Assembly (NCBI GenBank): GCA_902800525.1
Contig: CADCEV010000004.1
Coordinates: 183,263 to 247,262 of the forward strand
Direction of reading: 5' to 3'
DNA: 64,000 nucleotides
Origin: an uncultured Bacteroidales bacterium
GTDB lineage: Bacteria > Bacteroidota > Bacteroidia > Bacteroidales > Paludibacteraceae
Shown: positions 16,020 through 25,256 of the stretch, in pieces
Numbering within the stretch: the stretch's first letter is position 1
Layout of the letters: each line of letters opens with the position of its first letter
Notes under the pieces: generated by a model
Seen by the model: the letters and a program-made list of their open reading frames with translations, nothing else
Told to the model about the DNA's origin: nothing
The model's database searches: none
Program-made: the position numbers and the translations under genes

Positions 16020-17078
16020 TTATTTGTCACTTTGTGAATCGTCCTCGCCTAATAAGCTGTTAGTTGAGCCAAAGAGAGATAACTGTCGTACAGCGCGGTC
16101 ATAGTCGGACTCTAATTGGTTCATCTCTCGCTGACGATAGATGGTGTATTCGTGTTCGGCTTTTTCTTGTGCTTGTTGATGGCTAATAGAACCGGTTCCT
16201 GTGAGTAGAGGGCGACGGTTATTGCTTAGCACCCGATCAAGTTCATCAATCCACTCCTGCATGGTCATAGGATGTTGCTCCATCGCCTGCAATTCTGCAT
16301 AATCGAAGAACTGGGACACTAACAAATTCAATACGGTCAGTTCTTTCTCGTTGAGATAGTTCTTAGCAATGATTACATCATCTTTCGTGATATAGTTTCC
16401 TTTGAAATTCGTCATGCCCAGCATCGGCTTTTCGCTATCTACCCTGTCGTAGACCACCTCTGCCGCTGTGTGTTGGTGTGCGGCATAGTGCATCTTGTTT
16501 TGCACCGTAGCAAAGAATTGGCGAGTTATCTCTGCTTTGGGATCATAATCTACCGCCGTTGCATAGATATCGGTCACTTGCTGATAAAGGTTACGTTCGC
16601 TACTGCGAATATCCCGGATGCGTTGAAGTAATTCGCGGAAATAACGTCCTCCATTACCTTTCAATCGCTCATCATCGAGTGTATAGCCTTTGATAATATA
16701 TTCATGGATGCGCTGCGTTGCCCACTGACGAAAACGCGTACCTTGCACAGAATGAACGCGATAGCCAACAGAAATGACTACATCGAGGTTGTAGAAAGCA
16801 ACTTCATGAGATTGCATTTTCCCTTCTATAGCCCCATGTTGAGTGGTTGTTCGGAAAAACCGAACTACCACATTGGAGTCCAATTCTCCTTCTTCGAAAA
16901 TGTGCTTAAGATGTTCACTAATAGTAGATTTTGCCTTACCAAAGAGGGCAACCATCTGCTCCTGAGTAACCCAAACTGTTTCGTCTTGAAGAATAACATC
17001 AATAGCGGCTTTGCCTTCTTCGGATTGATAGATAACAATTTCGCCTCTTGTGTCATTTGTAAGATCTTGTGTCTTCAT
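16020..17078 (-). CDS. rhuM: RhuM family protein
   Basis: 352 residues. The family order is clear: a helix-turn-helix-like N-terminal region (VWVTQEQMVALFGKAKSTISEHLKHIFEEGEL, about residues 31-62), the HEVAFYNLDVVISVGYRVHS block (about 91-110), RFRQWATQRIHEYIIKGY (116-133), and a C-terminal helical part (about 220-345). RhuM proteins are common cargo of bacterial genomic islands and restriction loci and are probably DNA-binding; their biochemical role is not settled. It has its own promoter and terminator, so it is an independent unit within the island. Confidence 0.88.
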   Translation of the reverse strand: MKTQDLTNDTRGEIVIYQSEEGKAAIDVILQDETVWVTQEQMVALFGKAKSTISEHLKHIFEEGELDSNVVVRFFRTTTQHGAIEGKMQSHEVAFYNLDVVISVGYRVHSVQGTRFRQWATQRIHEYIIKGYTLDDERLKGNGGRYFRELLQRIRDIRSSERNLYQQVTDIYATAVDYDPKAEITRQFFATVQNKMHYAAHQHTAAEVVYDRVDSEKPMLGMTNFKGNYITKDDVIIAKNYLNEKELTVLNLLVSQFFDYAELQAMEQHPMTMQEWIDELDRVLSNNRRPLLTGTGSISHQQAQEKAEHEYTIYRQREMNQLESDYDRAVRQLSLFGSTNSLLGEDDSQSDK

Positions 17079-17100
17079 TAGAATATATTTAAATTGCTTG

Positions 17101-17132
17101 CAAAATTACAACTTTTTTCTGATATATGCAAA
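17101..17132 (-). promoter_or_regulatory. Promoter for the rhuM-like gene
   Basis: On the minus strand, TTTG (17129-17132), 20 bases, then TAATTTTG (17101-17108), ending 22 bases before the start codon. Confidence 0.75.
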
Positions 17133-17143
17133 TAAAAATGCAA

Positions 17144-17165
17144 AAAACGCACCGAGGTGCGTTTT
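17144..17165 (-). terminator. Terminator of ftsK
   Basis: A perfect ten-base stem (AAAACGCACC 17144-17153, GGTGCGTTTT 17156-17165) lies three bases beyond the ftsK stop. On the minus strand it ends in TTTTTTG. Confidence 0.85.
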
Positions 17166-17168
17166 CCT

Positions 17169-19769
17169 TTATTTGACACCTAATTCTTCAAGGAGCTGGT
17201 CGAGTTGGGTGAGATCCTGGATGAGGACGTCACGGCCTTTAGGTCCTTTGTTCGGACCGACAATACCGGCAGCTTCGAGCTGGTCGGACAGTTTGCCGGC
17301 ACGGTTATAACCTATCTCGAAGGCGCGTTGGAGACGGCTGGTCGAACCCTCCTGTTTGGAGACCACATACCGCGCTACATCACCAAACATCGGATCAAGA
17401 CGTTTCATATCCACACTGCCCGGAGCGAGTGCTTCACTATCGCCGCCTTCACCCACATATTCCGGCAACTGGTACGGTTCACGGTAACACTGCTGTTTGG
17501 AGATATGCGTTACGATCTCATCCACTTCCGGCGTGTCCACAAAGGCGCACTGGATACGTGTCACGGACGCGTTTCCGGCATAGAGGCTGTCTCCGCGACC
17601 GATGAGTTGCTCTGCGCCCTTGGCATCGAGCACCGTACGCGAGTCGATGACACTCTGCGTACGCAGGGCGATACGGGTCGGGATATTGGCTTTGATGACA
17701 CCGGTAACGATGTTCACGGACGGACGTTGGGTAGCCAGGATCATGTGCATTCCCACGGCACGTGCTTTCTGGGTAATACGCGCAATCGGCGTCTCCACCT
17801 GTTTGCCCGCTTGCATGATAAAATCACCGTACTCATCGATGATGATGACGATATATGGCAGGAACTGGTGGTGGAGACTGTCCGCTACCAACTTATTTGG
17901 GTTCAAGCGGCGGCGGACGAACTTATCGTTGTAATCCTCCAAATTGCGCACGCCGGCATCCATGAGCAGTTTATAGCGGTTCTCCATCTCAATGACAAGC
18001 GAGTTGAGGGTGTTGATCACCTTGTCGCAATCGGTGATGACCACCTGCTCGGGGTCGGTGTCGGGTTGCGCTGCCAGGAAATGTTTGATCAGCGGTTTGT
18101 ACGGCGCAAACTCGACCATCTTCGGATCGACCATGACCAGTTTCAACTCCGCCGGATGTTTCTTATAGAGCAGCGAAGTGATGATGGCATTGATAGCCAC
18201 AGACTTACCGGTACCGGTAGCGCCGGCAACGAGCAAGTGCGGCGTTTTGGCGAGGTCGAACATAAAGACCTCATTGGTGATCGTGCGACCATAGGCGATC
18301 GGCAGACGCATTTTCTGCTCCTCTTGGAAGCGTTTGGAAGCGATCACGGAGTGCATCGAGACCACTTGCGGTTTCTCGTTCGGCACCTCGATACCGATCG
18401 TTCCCTTACCGGGCATCGGCGCGATAATACGTATTCCCGTGGCACTCAGCGACAACATGATATCATTCTCCAAAGATTGAATCTTCGCCACGCGGACACC
18501 GGCTTTCGGCACTATTTCGTACAGCGTGACCGTCGGACCGACCGTTGCTTTGATGCTCTCAATTTCTATGCCGTAGTTGCGGAGCGTGGTCACAATCCGT
18601 GCTCCGTTAGCGCGTTGCTCGTCCTCGTTGATCACAGGTGCCGTCTCGTTGGGATACACTTTGAGCAGGTTCAGAGACGGGAACTTATAGAACTCCAGAT
18701 CCTTGCGCGGATCGTACGGACCGAGTTTTTCAAGCAGTTTGTCGGGATCCTTGGAGTACAACTCATCTTCGTTCACATCCTCGATTTCCAAATTCGGGTT
18801 TTTCTCTTCGGAGACTTCTTTTGCCTCTTCCTCCATCAGCTCCGCCAGCGATCCGTCAGTCGGTCCGCCGTCTTCTGGCAGGGGTTCAGGCTCCGGCTCG
18901 GGGTCTGTTATCTCCAGAGTGATCTCGTTTTCAGGATGTTCGGGCTCTTCTTCATTGACCGGTTCGATGGTAAAGGACACCTCCTCTTCTTCAACAGGCT
19001 TAGCCGGCTCTACCTCATCCAAAGGCAGGTCGATTGTCACTTCGTTGCCTTCATTCTCTACCGGCACTTCGGGCTCTTGCGGTTCGGGTTTGGGCTTTCT
19101 CTTGAACAAGTTCTTACACCAAGCCGCCAGCGCTTTGCATCGCTCCGTGAACTGCGGGTCGGTAACGATCAGGAAGATGACCAGCGTCACACCTAAAATA
19201 GCAATCGTACCCACAATATTGACATAACTGACGAGCCATTCCGCCGCCGCAGCACCGAACGCTCCTCCCCAGCGGAAGACACCCAAATGTACCATTTGCT
19301 GGGCAAAACCCAGAACAATGGATCCCCAGAGCACCCAGAAAGTACCGCCGCAGAACATCAGCAGCGCACGGATGTCTTTGAGCACATGCATCAGCCTTAG
19401 ACCATAAATGCCGACCATCATCAGCAGCAGGACGCTCACAAATCCGAACGTGCCGTCAATGAGGAAATGCGCCAGACGTGCTCCGGGCAGACCTAACAAG
19501 TTACGCACCAACTCGCGGTTCGTAACCCTGCCCGCATGGTCCATCGCGAGCACGGACTGATCCGCCGTGCCGGTAAACAGATAACTCACATAAGCGATCA
19601 ACGCCACTATCGCAAAACCCAACAGCAGCACGCCGATGATCATTCTGGTACGACGATCCATCAACACGCGCAATGCGGCTTTCCATATTTGCTCTTTTTC
19701 CACTTTGATAGCGCGCTCCTCACGCTGTTCCAAGCGGTCGTTTCCTGATTTTGATGTATGTCTTGGCAT
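17169..19769 (-). CDS. ftsK: DNA translocase FtsK
   Basis: 866-residue divisome DNA pump that moves chromosome ends through the septum and activates Xer recombination. About four membrane segments occupy residues 40-210. An acidic Pro/Glu linker spans about 220-380. The motor has Walker A GATGTGKS (about 517-524) and a Walker B ending in IIIDEYGDF. The C-terminal winged-helix gamma domain (STSRLQRAFEIGYNRAGKLSDQLE, about 805-828) reads orienting sequences. The start codon follows a clean Bacteroidota promoter. XerD, its functional partner, is at 6424. Confidence 0.96.
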   Translation of the reverse strand: MPRHTSKSGNDRLEQREERAIKVEKEQIWKAALRVLMDRRTRMIIGVLLLGFAIVALIAYVSYLFTGTADQSVLAMDHAGRVTNRELVRNLLGLPGARLAHFLIDGTFGFVSVLLLMMVGIYGLRLMHVLKDIRALLMFCGGTFWVLWGSIVLGFAQQMVHLGVFRWGGAFGAAAAEWLVSYVNIVGTIAILGVTLVIFLIVTDPQFTERCKALAAWCKNLFKRKPKPEPQEPEVPVENEGNEVTIDLPLDEVEPAKPVEEEEVSFTIEPVNEEEPEHPENEITLEITDPEPEPEPLPEDGGPTDGSLAELMEEEAKEVSEEKNPNLEIEDVNEDELYSKDPDKLLEKLGPYDPRKDLEFYKFPSLNLLKVYPNETAPVINEDEQRANGARIVTTLRNYGIEIESIKATVGPTVTLYEIVPKAGVRVAKIQSLENDIMLSLSATGIRIIAPMPGKGTIGIEVPNEKPQVVSMHSVIASKRFQEEQKMRLPIAYGRTITNEVFMFDLAKTPHLLVAGATGTGKSVAINAIITSLLYKKHPAELKLVMVDPKMVEFAPYKPLIKHFLAAQPDTDPEQVVITDCDKVINTLNSLVIEMENRYKLLMDAGVRNLEDYNDKFVRRRLNPNKLVADSLHHQFLPYIVIIIDEYGDFIMQAGKQVETPIARITQKARAVGMHMILATQRPSVNIVTGVIKANIPTRIALRTQSVIDSRTVLDAKGAEQLIGRGDSLYAGNASVTRIQCAFVDTPEVDEIVTHISKQQCYREPYQLPEYVGEGGDSEALAPGSVDMKRLDPMFGDVARYVVSKQEGSTSRLQRAFEIGYNRAGKLSDQLEAAGIVGPNKGPKGRDVLIQDLTQLDQLLEELGVK

Positions 19770-19788
19770 AATAACTCAATTTAGCTTG

Positions 19789-19820
19789 CAAAGGTACTAA
19801 AAAATATTGAAAATAACAAA
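19789..19820 (-). promoter_or_regulatory. Promoter for ftsK
   Basis: On the minus strand, TTTG (19817-19820), 20 bases, then TACCTTTG (19789-19796), ending 20 bases before the ATG. Confidence 0.8.
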
Positions 19821-19876
19821 ACATTTTTGTTTTTTTGCAGAAAATGCACCTATTTAACGAAAAAAGCATGTGCGCG

Positions 19877-19908
19877 CTTGCGTATATGAAAAATTATTTG
19901 TATCTTTG
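19877..19908 (+). promoter_or_regulatory. Promoter for rseC-rnf operon
   Basis: CTTG (19877-19880), 20 bases, then TATCTTTG (19901-19908). It fixes the start of the next gene at the ATG at 19931, because upstream in-frame ATGs (19835 and later) precede or overlap the promoter. Confidence 0.75.
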
Positions 19909-19930
19909 CAGTCGCATATTATTTGAACCA

Positions 19931-20344
19931 ATGGAAGAGGTCATCAGACATACCGGAAAAGTGCTGTCCGTATCGGGCAACATGGCGCATATAGAGATCG
20001 TGCAGTCCTCCGCTTGTTCGGCTTGCAAGGCGAAGAGCATGTGTTCCTCGTCGGAGAGCCAGGTGAAGGAAATGGACGCGCTGATGTTGGAGCCGATGGC
20101 GGTGGGAGACAGCGTGGAAGTGGAGGTAAAAGAGCATCTGGCATGGAGAGCTGTGCTGCTGGCGTATATCCTGCCGTTTATTGTGATGATGGCGGTGATT
20201 GTGGTGTTGGATTTCACGACCCATTGGGATGAAGCAATCGTCGGAGCTTTGTCGCTCTGCGCGATTGCGCTTTATTATATCGGGCTTTCGGTGTTCAAGC
20301 ACCGCTTGCAAAAGCAGTTCTCTTTCACCGCCCGCAAACTGTAA
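19931..20344 (+). CDS. rseC: RseC/SoxR-reducing family protein
   Basis: 137 residues, start chosen from the promoter position. The family pattern is an N-terminal beta domain with a cysteine cluster (SSACSACKAKSMCSSSE, about residues 25-41) followed by two membrane helices (about 77-97 and 104-122). RseC-like proteins accompany Rnf complexes in Bacteroidota and are linked to keeping SoxR or the complex reduced. It is the first gene of the operon that continues with rnfB. Confidence 0.88.
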   Translation: MEEVIRHTGKVLSVSGNMAHIEIVQSSACSACKAKSMCSSSESQVKEMDALMLEPMAVGDSVEVEVKEHLAWRAVLLAYILPFIVMMAVIVVLDFTTHWDEAIVGALSLCAIALYYIGLSVFKHRLQKQFSFTARKL

Positions 20345-20393
20345 GAACAAAATCATTTAATATTACTAACAATCTAAAAAACTAACAACTATC

Positions 20394-20810
20394 ATGAATC
20401 TGATTCTGATTTCTATGGGAGTTCTGGGTGTGACGGCATTGGTGGCAGCGTGCCTGCTATATGTAGTCAGCCTGTTCTTCAAAGTAGAGGAAGATCCGCG
20501 CATTGACTTGGTACAGGCGGTATTGCCCGGCGCCAACTGCGGTGGCTGCGGATTTGCCGGTTGCCGCAACTTCGCCGAAGCGTGCGTCAAAGCCGGTAGC
20601 ACAGATGGTCTGGCATGTCCTGTCGGCGGTGATCCGACGATGGACGAAGTGAAGAAAATTCTTGTTCCTGCCGCTGCGGAAGAGGCTGCGCCTGCTGCCG
20701 AAAGTGGTGACAAGAAGGGCTTCGACCCCGCTGTAGCTGCTAAAATCAAAGCATTGCCGACACCGAAGGCTGCGTTCCCGAACCTAATTGCTATGGCGCA
20801 AAAAGCTTAA
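20394..20810 (+). CDS. rnfB: RnfB, short form lacking ferredoxin domains
   Basis: 138 residues; Bacteroidota RnfB is normally about 280-300. Present are the N-terminal membrane helix (about residues 5-27) and the conserved Fe-S domain with Cys49, Cys52, Cys57 and Cys75 (CGGCGFAGC ... CPVGG). The two or more C-terminal [4Fe-4S] ferredoxin repeats are absent, replaced by an Ala/Glu-rich linker and a short tail (KAAFPNLIAMAQKA). The next gene begins 35 bases after the stop and no ferredoxin cysteine motif is found in the gap, so this is a real short gene rather than a frameshift. It normally feeds electrons from ferredoxin into the complex. Confidence 0.88.
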   Translation: MNLILISMGVLGVTALVAACLLYVVSLFFKVEEDPRIDLVQAVLPGANCGGCGFAGCRNFAEACVKAGSTDGLACPVGGDPTMDEVKKILVPAAAEEAAPAAESGDKKGFDPAVAAKIKALPTPKAAFPNLIAMAQKA

Positions 20811-20845
20811 TTCGTAATTTTTAATTTTTAATTTTTTAATTAGAA

Positions 20846-22192
20846 ATGCGTACATTCAAAATAGGCGGAGTTCATCCGCATGACAACAAACAATTCTCTG
20901 CTCACCAGGCTATTCAGGAGTGCCCGCTGCCTAAGCAGGCTATCATTCCTTTGGTGCAACATATCGGTGCACCGGCACAAGCTGTGGTAGAGGTTGGAAA
21001 GAAAGTGAAAGTAGGCGAACTGCTGGCTAAAGCCGGTGGATTCGTAAGTGCAAACATCTGCTCTCCTGTGAGCGGTACGGTAGCCAAAATCGGCGACTGG
21101 ACTGACGCATGGGGTGCTCCGGGTCAGGCTATCTACATCGACGTGGAAGGCGACGAGTGGATGCCGGAGATCGACCGTACACCGGATCTGATCCGTTCCT
21201 GTACCTTGGAGCCGAAAGCTATCATCGACAAGATCGCGGCTGCCGGTATCGTGGGTCTCGGCGGTGCTTGTTTCCCGACACACGTCAAACTGATGCCGCC
21301 TCCGGGCAAGAAAGCAGAGGTGCTCATCGTCAACGGTGTGGAGTGCGAGCCGTATCTGACCTGTGACCACCGACTCATGCTGGAGCACGGCGAGGAGATC
21401 ATCATCGGTATTCAGATCCTCAAAAAAGCCCTTGGTGTGGACCGCGCAATCATCGGTATTGAGAACAACAAACCCGATGCCATCGAGCATATGCGTTCCT
21501 TGGCTGAGAAGCAATTAGGTATTGAGGTTATGCCGCTCAAGTTGCGTTACCCGCAAGGCGGTGAAAAACAGCTCATCGACGCTACTATCGGTCGTCAAGT
21601 GCCGTCCGGCGCACTGCCTATCGAGGTGGGTGCAGTAGTTGACAATGTGGCTACCATCTATGCCGTTTACGAGGCAGTACAGAAAAACAAACCGCTCATC
21701 TCCCGCGTTATGACCGTTACCGGTAAGAACGTCAATAAACCGGGTAACTACTGCGTACGTTTCGGTACGCCGATTGAGGAAGTGATTGCGCTGGCAGGCG
21801 GCGTTCCCGCTCATACCGGCAAGATCATCGGCGGTGGTCCGATGATGGGTCGCGCTATGGATCATGTAGAGGCTATGCCGGCTAACAAACGTCTGTCGGG
21901 TCTGCTCTTCCTGGACGAGGCGGAGTCCGTTCGTCCGGAGGAAGAGAACTGTATCCGTTGCGGTAAGTGCGTACAGGCTTGTCCGATGGGCTTGGAGCCG
22001 TATCTGCTCAGCCGTTTGAGCGAACTGGAGATGTGGGAGGAATGCGAGAAACACGATGTGATGGATTGTATCGACTGCGGTTGCTGCGTCTTTACCTGTC
22101 CGGCTCATCGTCGCCTGCTCGACGGTATCCGTCCCGCAAAAGCGAAAGTAGGTGCTATCCTTCGTGAGCGCGCCGCTGCTGCTAAAAAATAG
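20846..22192 (+). CDS. rnfC: RnfC, electron transport complex subunit
   Basis: 448 residues. Peripheral subunit that exchanges electrons with NAD. The N-terminus (FKIGGVHPHDNK) is typical. A Rossmann-like NADH/FMN region (GGACFPTHVKL, about 134-144) follows, then a SLBB-type domain. Near the C-terminus are two [4Fe-4S] motifs: CIRCGKCVQACPMG (about 370-383) and CIDCGCCVFTCPAH (about 409-422). Length and motifs are complete, so the cluster content missing from RnfB has not been lost here. Confidence 0.95.
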   Translation: MRTFKIGGVHPHDNKQFSAHQAIQECPLPKQAIIPLVQHIGAPAQAVVEVGKKVKVGELLAKAGGFVSANICSPVSGTVAKIGDWTDAWGAPGQAIYIDVEGDEWMPEIDRTPDLIRSCTLEPKAIIDKIAAAGIVGLGGACFPTHVKLMPPPGKKAEVLIVNGVECEPYLTCDHRLMLEHGEEIIIGIQILKKALGVDRAIIGIENNKPDAIEHMRSLAEKQLGIEVMPLKLRYPQGGEKQLIDATIGRQVPSGALPIEVGAVVDNVATIYAVYEAVQKNKPLISRVMTVTGKNVNKPGNYCVRFGTPIEEVIALAGGVPAHTGKIIGGGPMMGRAMDHVEAMPANKRLSGLLFLDEAESVRPEEENCIRCGKCVQACPMGLEPYLLSRLSELEMWEECEKHDVMDCIDCGCCVFTCPAHRRLLDGIRPAKAKVGAILRERAAAAKK

Positions 22193-22230
22193 TTGAGAGT
22201 TAAAATAAGTAATCTGAATAATTTACGAAT

Positions 22231-23232
22231 ATGAAACAATTAATTGTCGCTCCGGCTCCTCACGCCCACAGTGGTGATTCCGTTCGCCGGAACATGCTTT
22301 TGGTCATTCTCGCGCTGATGCCTGCTTATGTGGTTTCAGTCATCGAGTTTGGCTGGGGAGCATTGATCACGGCTTGTATCAGCGTGCTCGCTTGTGTGGC
22401 CACTGAGTACCTTATCAGCCGTTATATTCTCAAAGAAAAACGTCAGACCATCGGCGACCTCTCGGCTGTCCTGACCGGTCTGTTACTCGCATTCAACCTG
22501 CCCTCCACTATTGACTGGTGGATCGTTCTCATCGGTGCTGTAGTAGCTATCGGTGTTGGTAAGATGTCGTTCGGCGGTCTGGGTCAGAACCCCTTCAACC
22601 CGGCTCTCGTCGGCCGTGTCTTCCTGCTCATCGCTTATCCGGCACAAATGACCACATGGCCTACTCCGCAAGGATTCAGCGGCTCGTACCTCGATGCTGA
22701 GACAGGTGCTACCCCGCTCTATTACCTCAAGCATATCGTCAAAGCCGGTGACGCTTCGGTCATTGACCAATTGCCGTCGCTCTGGGATTCGTTCCTCGGC
22801 ATTATGGGCGGTTCGCTCGGTGAGGTTAGTGCAGCTGCGCTTATCCTCGGAGGTATCTGCCTCATCTGCTGCCGTGTGATCACATGGCATATCCCTGTAG
22901 CTATCATCGCTACCGTGGCTTGCTTCTGCGCTTGCACCGGTTTCGCCGGCGCACTGCCTGAGGGTCTCTCCACCTGCGATTATATCGGCTACGAACTCCT
23001 CTCCGGTGGTCTCATGCTTGGTGCGTTCTTCATGGCTACCGACTACGTCACCTCTCCGATGAGTGCGTGGGGCAAGATCATCTTCGGTATCGGTATCGGT
23101 CTCCTCGTCATGGTCATCCGTACGTGGGGTAACTATCCTGAAGGTATGTCGTTCGCTATCCTGATCATGAACGCTTGCGTTCCATTGTTGAATAAGATTC
23201 GTCCGCAACGTTTCGGCGAACCTAAAAAATAA
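22231..23232 (+). CDS. rnfD: RnfD, membrane flavoprotein subunit
   Basis: 333 residues with about nine or ten membrane helices. The covalent FMN attachment region is visible (SYLDAETGATPLYYLK, about residues 150-165, with the modified Thr in TGATPL). Together with RnfA, E and G it forms the ion-translocating core. Confidence 0.94.
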   Translation: MKQLIVAPAPHAHSGDSVRRNMLLVILALMPAYVVSVIEFGWGALITACISVLACVATEYLISRYILKEKRQTIGDLSAVLTGLLLAFNLPSTIDWWIVLIGAVVAIGVGKMSFGGLGQNPFNPALVGRVFLLIAYPAQMTTWPTPQGFSGSYLDAETGATPLYYLKHIVKAGDASVIDQLPSLWDSFLGIMGGSLGEVSAAALILGGICLICCRVITWHIPVAIIATVACFCACTGFAGALPEGLSTCDYIGYELLSGGLMLGAFFMATDYVTSPMSAWGKIIFGIGIGLLVMVIRTWGNYPEGMSFAILIMNACVPLLNKIRPQRFGEPKK

Positions 23233-23244
23233 GGAGGCACAACT

Positions 23245-23856
23245 ATGGCAAAATTAGAAAGTACATTCAAAAACATGGTGCTTAGCCTCGTCATCATCTC
23301 GATGGTAGCCGCAGGCGCACTGGCAGGTGTCTATACGCTCACCGCGGAGACCATCGCCGTGCAGGAAGCACAGAAACAACAAGCCGCTATCCTCGCTGTT
23401 CTGCCGGTAGGTTGCACAGTAGGCGAAGCGGAGCAAGTAGAGGGACTGACGATCTACAAAGCGTATATCGACAGCGCATGGGTCGCTACAGCCGTAGAGA
23501 CCTCAGAGACCGGTTTCGACGGACCGCAAGTGATCATGGTAGGTCTTGACCAGGACGGACAGATCCTCGATTATGTGGTTCTCAAACAAACCGAGACCCC
23601 GGGTCTGGGCGCACATATCGACCACTGGTTCAAACATGCAGACAAGCCCTCGCAGAACATCATCGGTAAGAAAGCCGGCGCACTCGCTGTCAGCAAAGAC
23701 GGCGGCGAGATCGACGCTATCACAGCGGCTACCATCTCCTCGCGCGCGTTCCTTAAAGCTATTAACAAAGCATACAAGGCGATCGCTACCGAGCCTGTTG
23801 AGGCGGCTACCGGCGCATCCCAATTACAATCTAACGAAAAGGAGGCTGAATTATGA
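23245..23856 (+). CDS. rnfG: RnfG, FMN-binding subunit
   Basis: 203 residues, with one N-terminal membrane helix (about 9-30) and a periplasmic FMN-binding domain. The covalent FMN site is DAITAATISSRAF (about residues 156-168), matching the family's S/T-G-A-T-x-T with Ala in place of Gly. A strong Shine-Dalgarno (AAGGAGG) precedes the ATG; most genes here lack one. It overlaps rnfE by four bases. Confidence 0.92.
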   Translation: MAKLESTFKNMVLSLVIISMVAAGALAGVYTLTAETIAVQEAQKQQAAILAVLPVGCTVGEAEQVEGLTIYKAYIDSAWVATAVETSETGFDGPQVIMVGLDQDGQILDYVVLKQTETPGLGAHIDHWFKHADKPSQNIIGKKAGALAVSKDGGEIDAITAATISSRAFLKAINKAYKAIATEPVEAATGASQLQSNEKEAEL

Positions 23857-24440
23857 ATAACGCAATGAAAACTCTCACCAACGGTATTCTCAAAGAGAAT
23901 CCTACCTTTGCGCTGGTACTGGGTATGTGTCCTACTCTGGCTACTACCACCAGTGCAGTCAACGGTATGTCCATGGGTCTGGCAACACTCTTCGTGCTCG
24001 TTTGCTCGAACGTGGTGATCTCCATGCTCAAAAACGTCATTCCTGACAAAGTACGTATCCCGGCGTTCATCGTGGTCATCGCTACGTTCGTGACCATGGT
24101 GCAGCTGGCTATGCAGGCTTACCTGCCGGCTATCTATGACGTGCTCGGACTGTTCATTCCGCTGATCGTAGTGAACTGTATCGTGCTCGGCCGTGCAGAG
24201 GCTTTTGCAGCGAAAAACACCGTAGGACTTTCCGCACTCGATGGTCTGGGTATGGGTCTTGGCTTTACCCTCTCCCTCACCGTACTCGGTGTAATCCGTG
24301 AGTTCCTCGGTGCCGGTACCGTATTCGGTTTCCAACTCTATAGCAGTCAGTTTGCCGCCCTCATCTTCGTTCTCGCGCCGGGTGCTTTCATCGCCCTCGC
24401 GTACATGATGGCTGCTGTCAACAAACTGCAGAAGAAATAA
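23853..24440 (+). CDS. rnfE: RnfE, integral membrane subunit
   Basis: 195 residues and six predicted helices. Family motifs: NPTFALVLGMCPTLATTTSA near the N-terminus (with the conserved Cys) and FIPLIVVNCIVLGRAEAFA in the middle (about residues 96-114). It forms the inverted pair with RnfA around the [2Fe-2S] centre in the membrane core. The start overlaps rnfG. Confidence 0.95.
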   Translation: MNNAMKTLTNGILKENPTFALVLGMCPTLATTTSAVNGMSMGLATLFVLVCSNVVISMLKNVIPDKVRIPAFIVVIATFVTMVQLAMQAYLPAIYDVLGLFIPLIVVNCIVLGRAEAFAAKNTVGLSALDGLGMGLGFTLSLTVLGVIREFLGAGTVFGFQLYSSQFAALIFVLAPGAFIALAYMMAAVNKLQKK

Positions 24441-24473
24441 TTCGGAATTTTTAATTTTAAATTTTTAATTGAA

Positions 24474-25076
24474 ATGGTTTATTTCTTGATATTCATCTCT
24501 GCAATATTCGTTAATAATATTGTATTGAGCCAGTTCCTGGGCATTTGCCCGTTCCTGGGTGTAAGTAAGAAAATCGACACCGCTCTGGGTATGAGCGCCG
24601 CAGTTACGTTCGTGCTCGTGCTCGCAACGGTAGTTACTTATCTTCTGCAGAAGCTGTTAGTCCTCTGGGGCGTGGAGTTCCTCCAGACCATCCTCTTCAT
24701 CCTCGTCATCGCTGCTTTGGTGCAGATGATCGAGATCATGTTGAAGAAAGTGTCTCCGGCACTCTATCAGGCTCTGGGTGTCTTCCTGCCGCTGATCACC
24801 ACCAACTGCTGTATTCTCGGTGTAGCCCTCATCGTGGCGGACCAGAACAAGCTCTTGGCTAAACTGCCACTCGGCGCAGACTACGGCCTGCTCTCCGGTA
24901 CCGTTTATGCGTTCGCTACCGCAATCGGTTTCGCACTCGCATTGATCCTCTTCGCCGGTATCCGCGAGCAACTCGCGCTCAACAAAGTGCCCGAAGCAAT
25001 GAAAGGTACTCCTATCGCCCTTCTTACTGCCGGCCTCCTCGCTATGGCGTTCATGGGCTTCAGCGGAGTAGTTTAA
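24474..25076 (+). CDS. rnfA: RnfA, integral membrane subunit
   Basis: 200 residues, last gene of the operon. The motifs FVNNIVLSQFLGICPFLGVS (about residues 11-30) and LPLITTNCCILGVAL (about 105-119) carry the conserved cysteines that ligate the intramembrane cluster with RnfE. An AATTTTTAATT spacer precedes it and a strong terminator follows. Confidence 0.96.
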   Translation: MVYFLIFISAIFVNNIVLSQFLGICPFLGVSKKIDTALGMSAAVTFVLVLATVVTYLLQKLLVLWGVEFLQTILFILVIAALVQMIEIMLKKVSPALYQALGVFLPLITTNCCILGVALIVADQNKLLAKLPLGADYGLLSGTVYAFATAIGFALALILFAGIREQLALNKVPEAMKGTPIALLTAGLLAMAFMGFSGVV

Positions 25077-25110
25077 TCCCCTTGGCTATTACTTATAACA
25101 GCCACATACC

Positions 25111-25150
25111 AATCACGCGCGTACCTTATTATACGCGCGTGATTATTTTT
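25111..25150 (+). terminator. Rnf operon terminator
   Basis: A perfect 13-base stem (25111-25123 with 25132-25144, core CACGCGCGTA) and an eight-base loop, followed by ATTTTTTG. Confidence 0.9.
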
Positions 25151-25256
25151 TGTCCCATACCTCATGTTAGTGGCAGAAGCCAACGAACACAAAAAGGGTG
25201 TCTCGACGGATCTCGTTAGTTCGTCCCGTATCTCTCCCGTAAGCGAGTCGTAAATT

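Noticed and set aside
17205-19196. Very long plus-strand frame opposite ftsK
   Set aside because: Antisense shadow of ftsK; Arg/His-rich with no family pattern.
19835-19930. Upstream extension of rseC
   Set aside because: It overlaps the promoter at 19877-19908; the ATG at 19931 opens on the conserved N-terminus.
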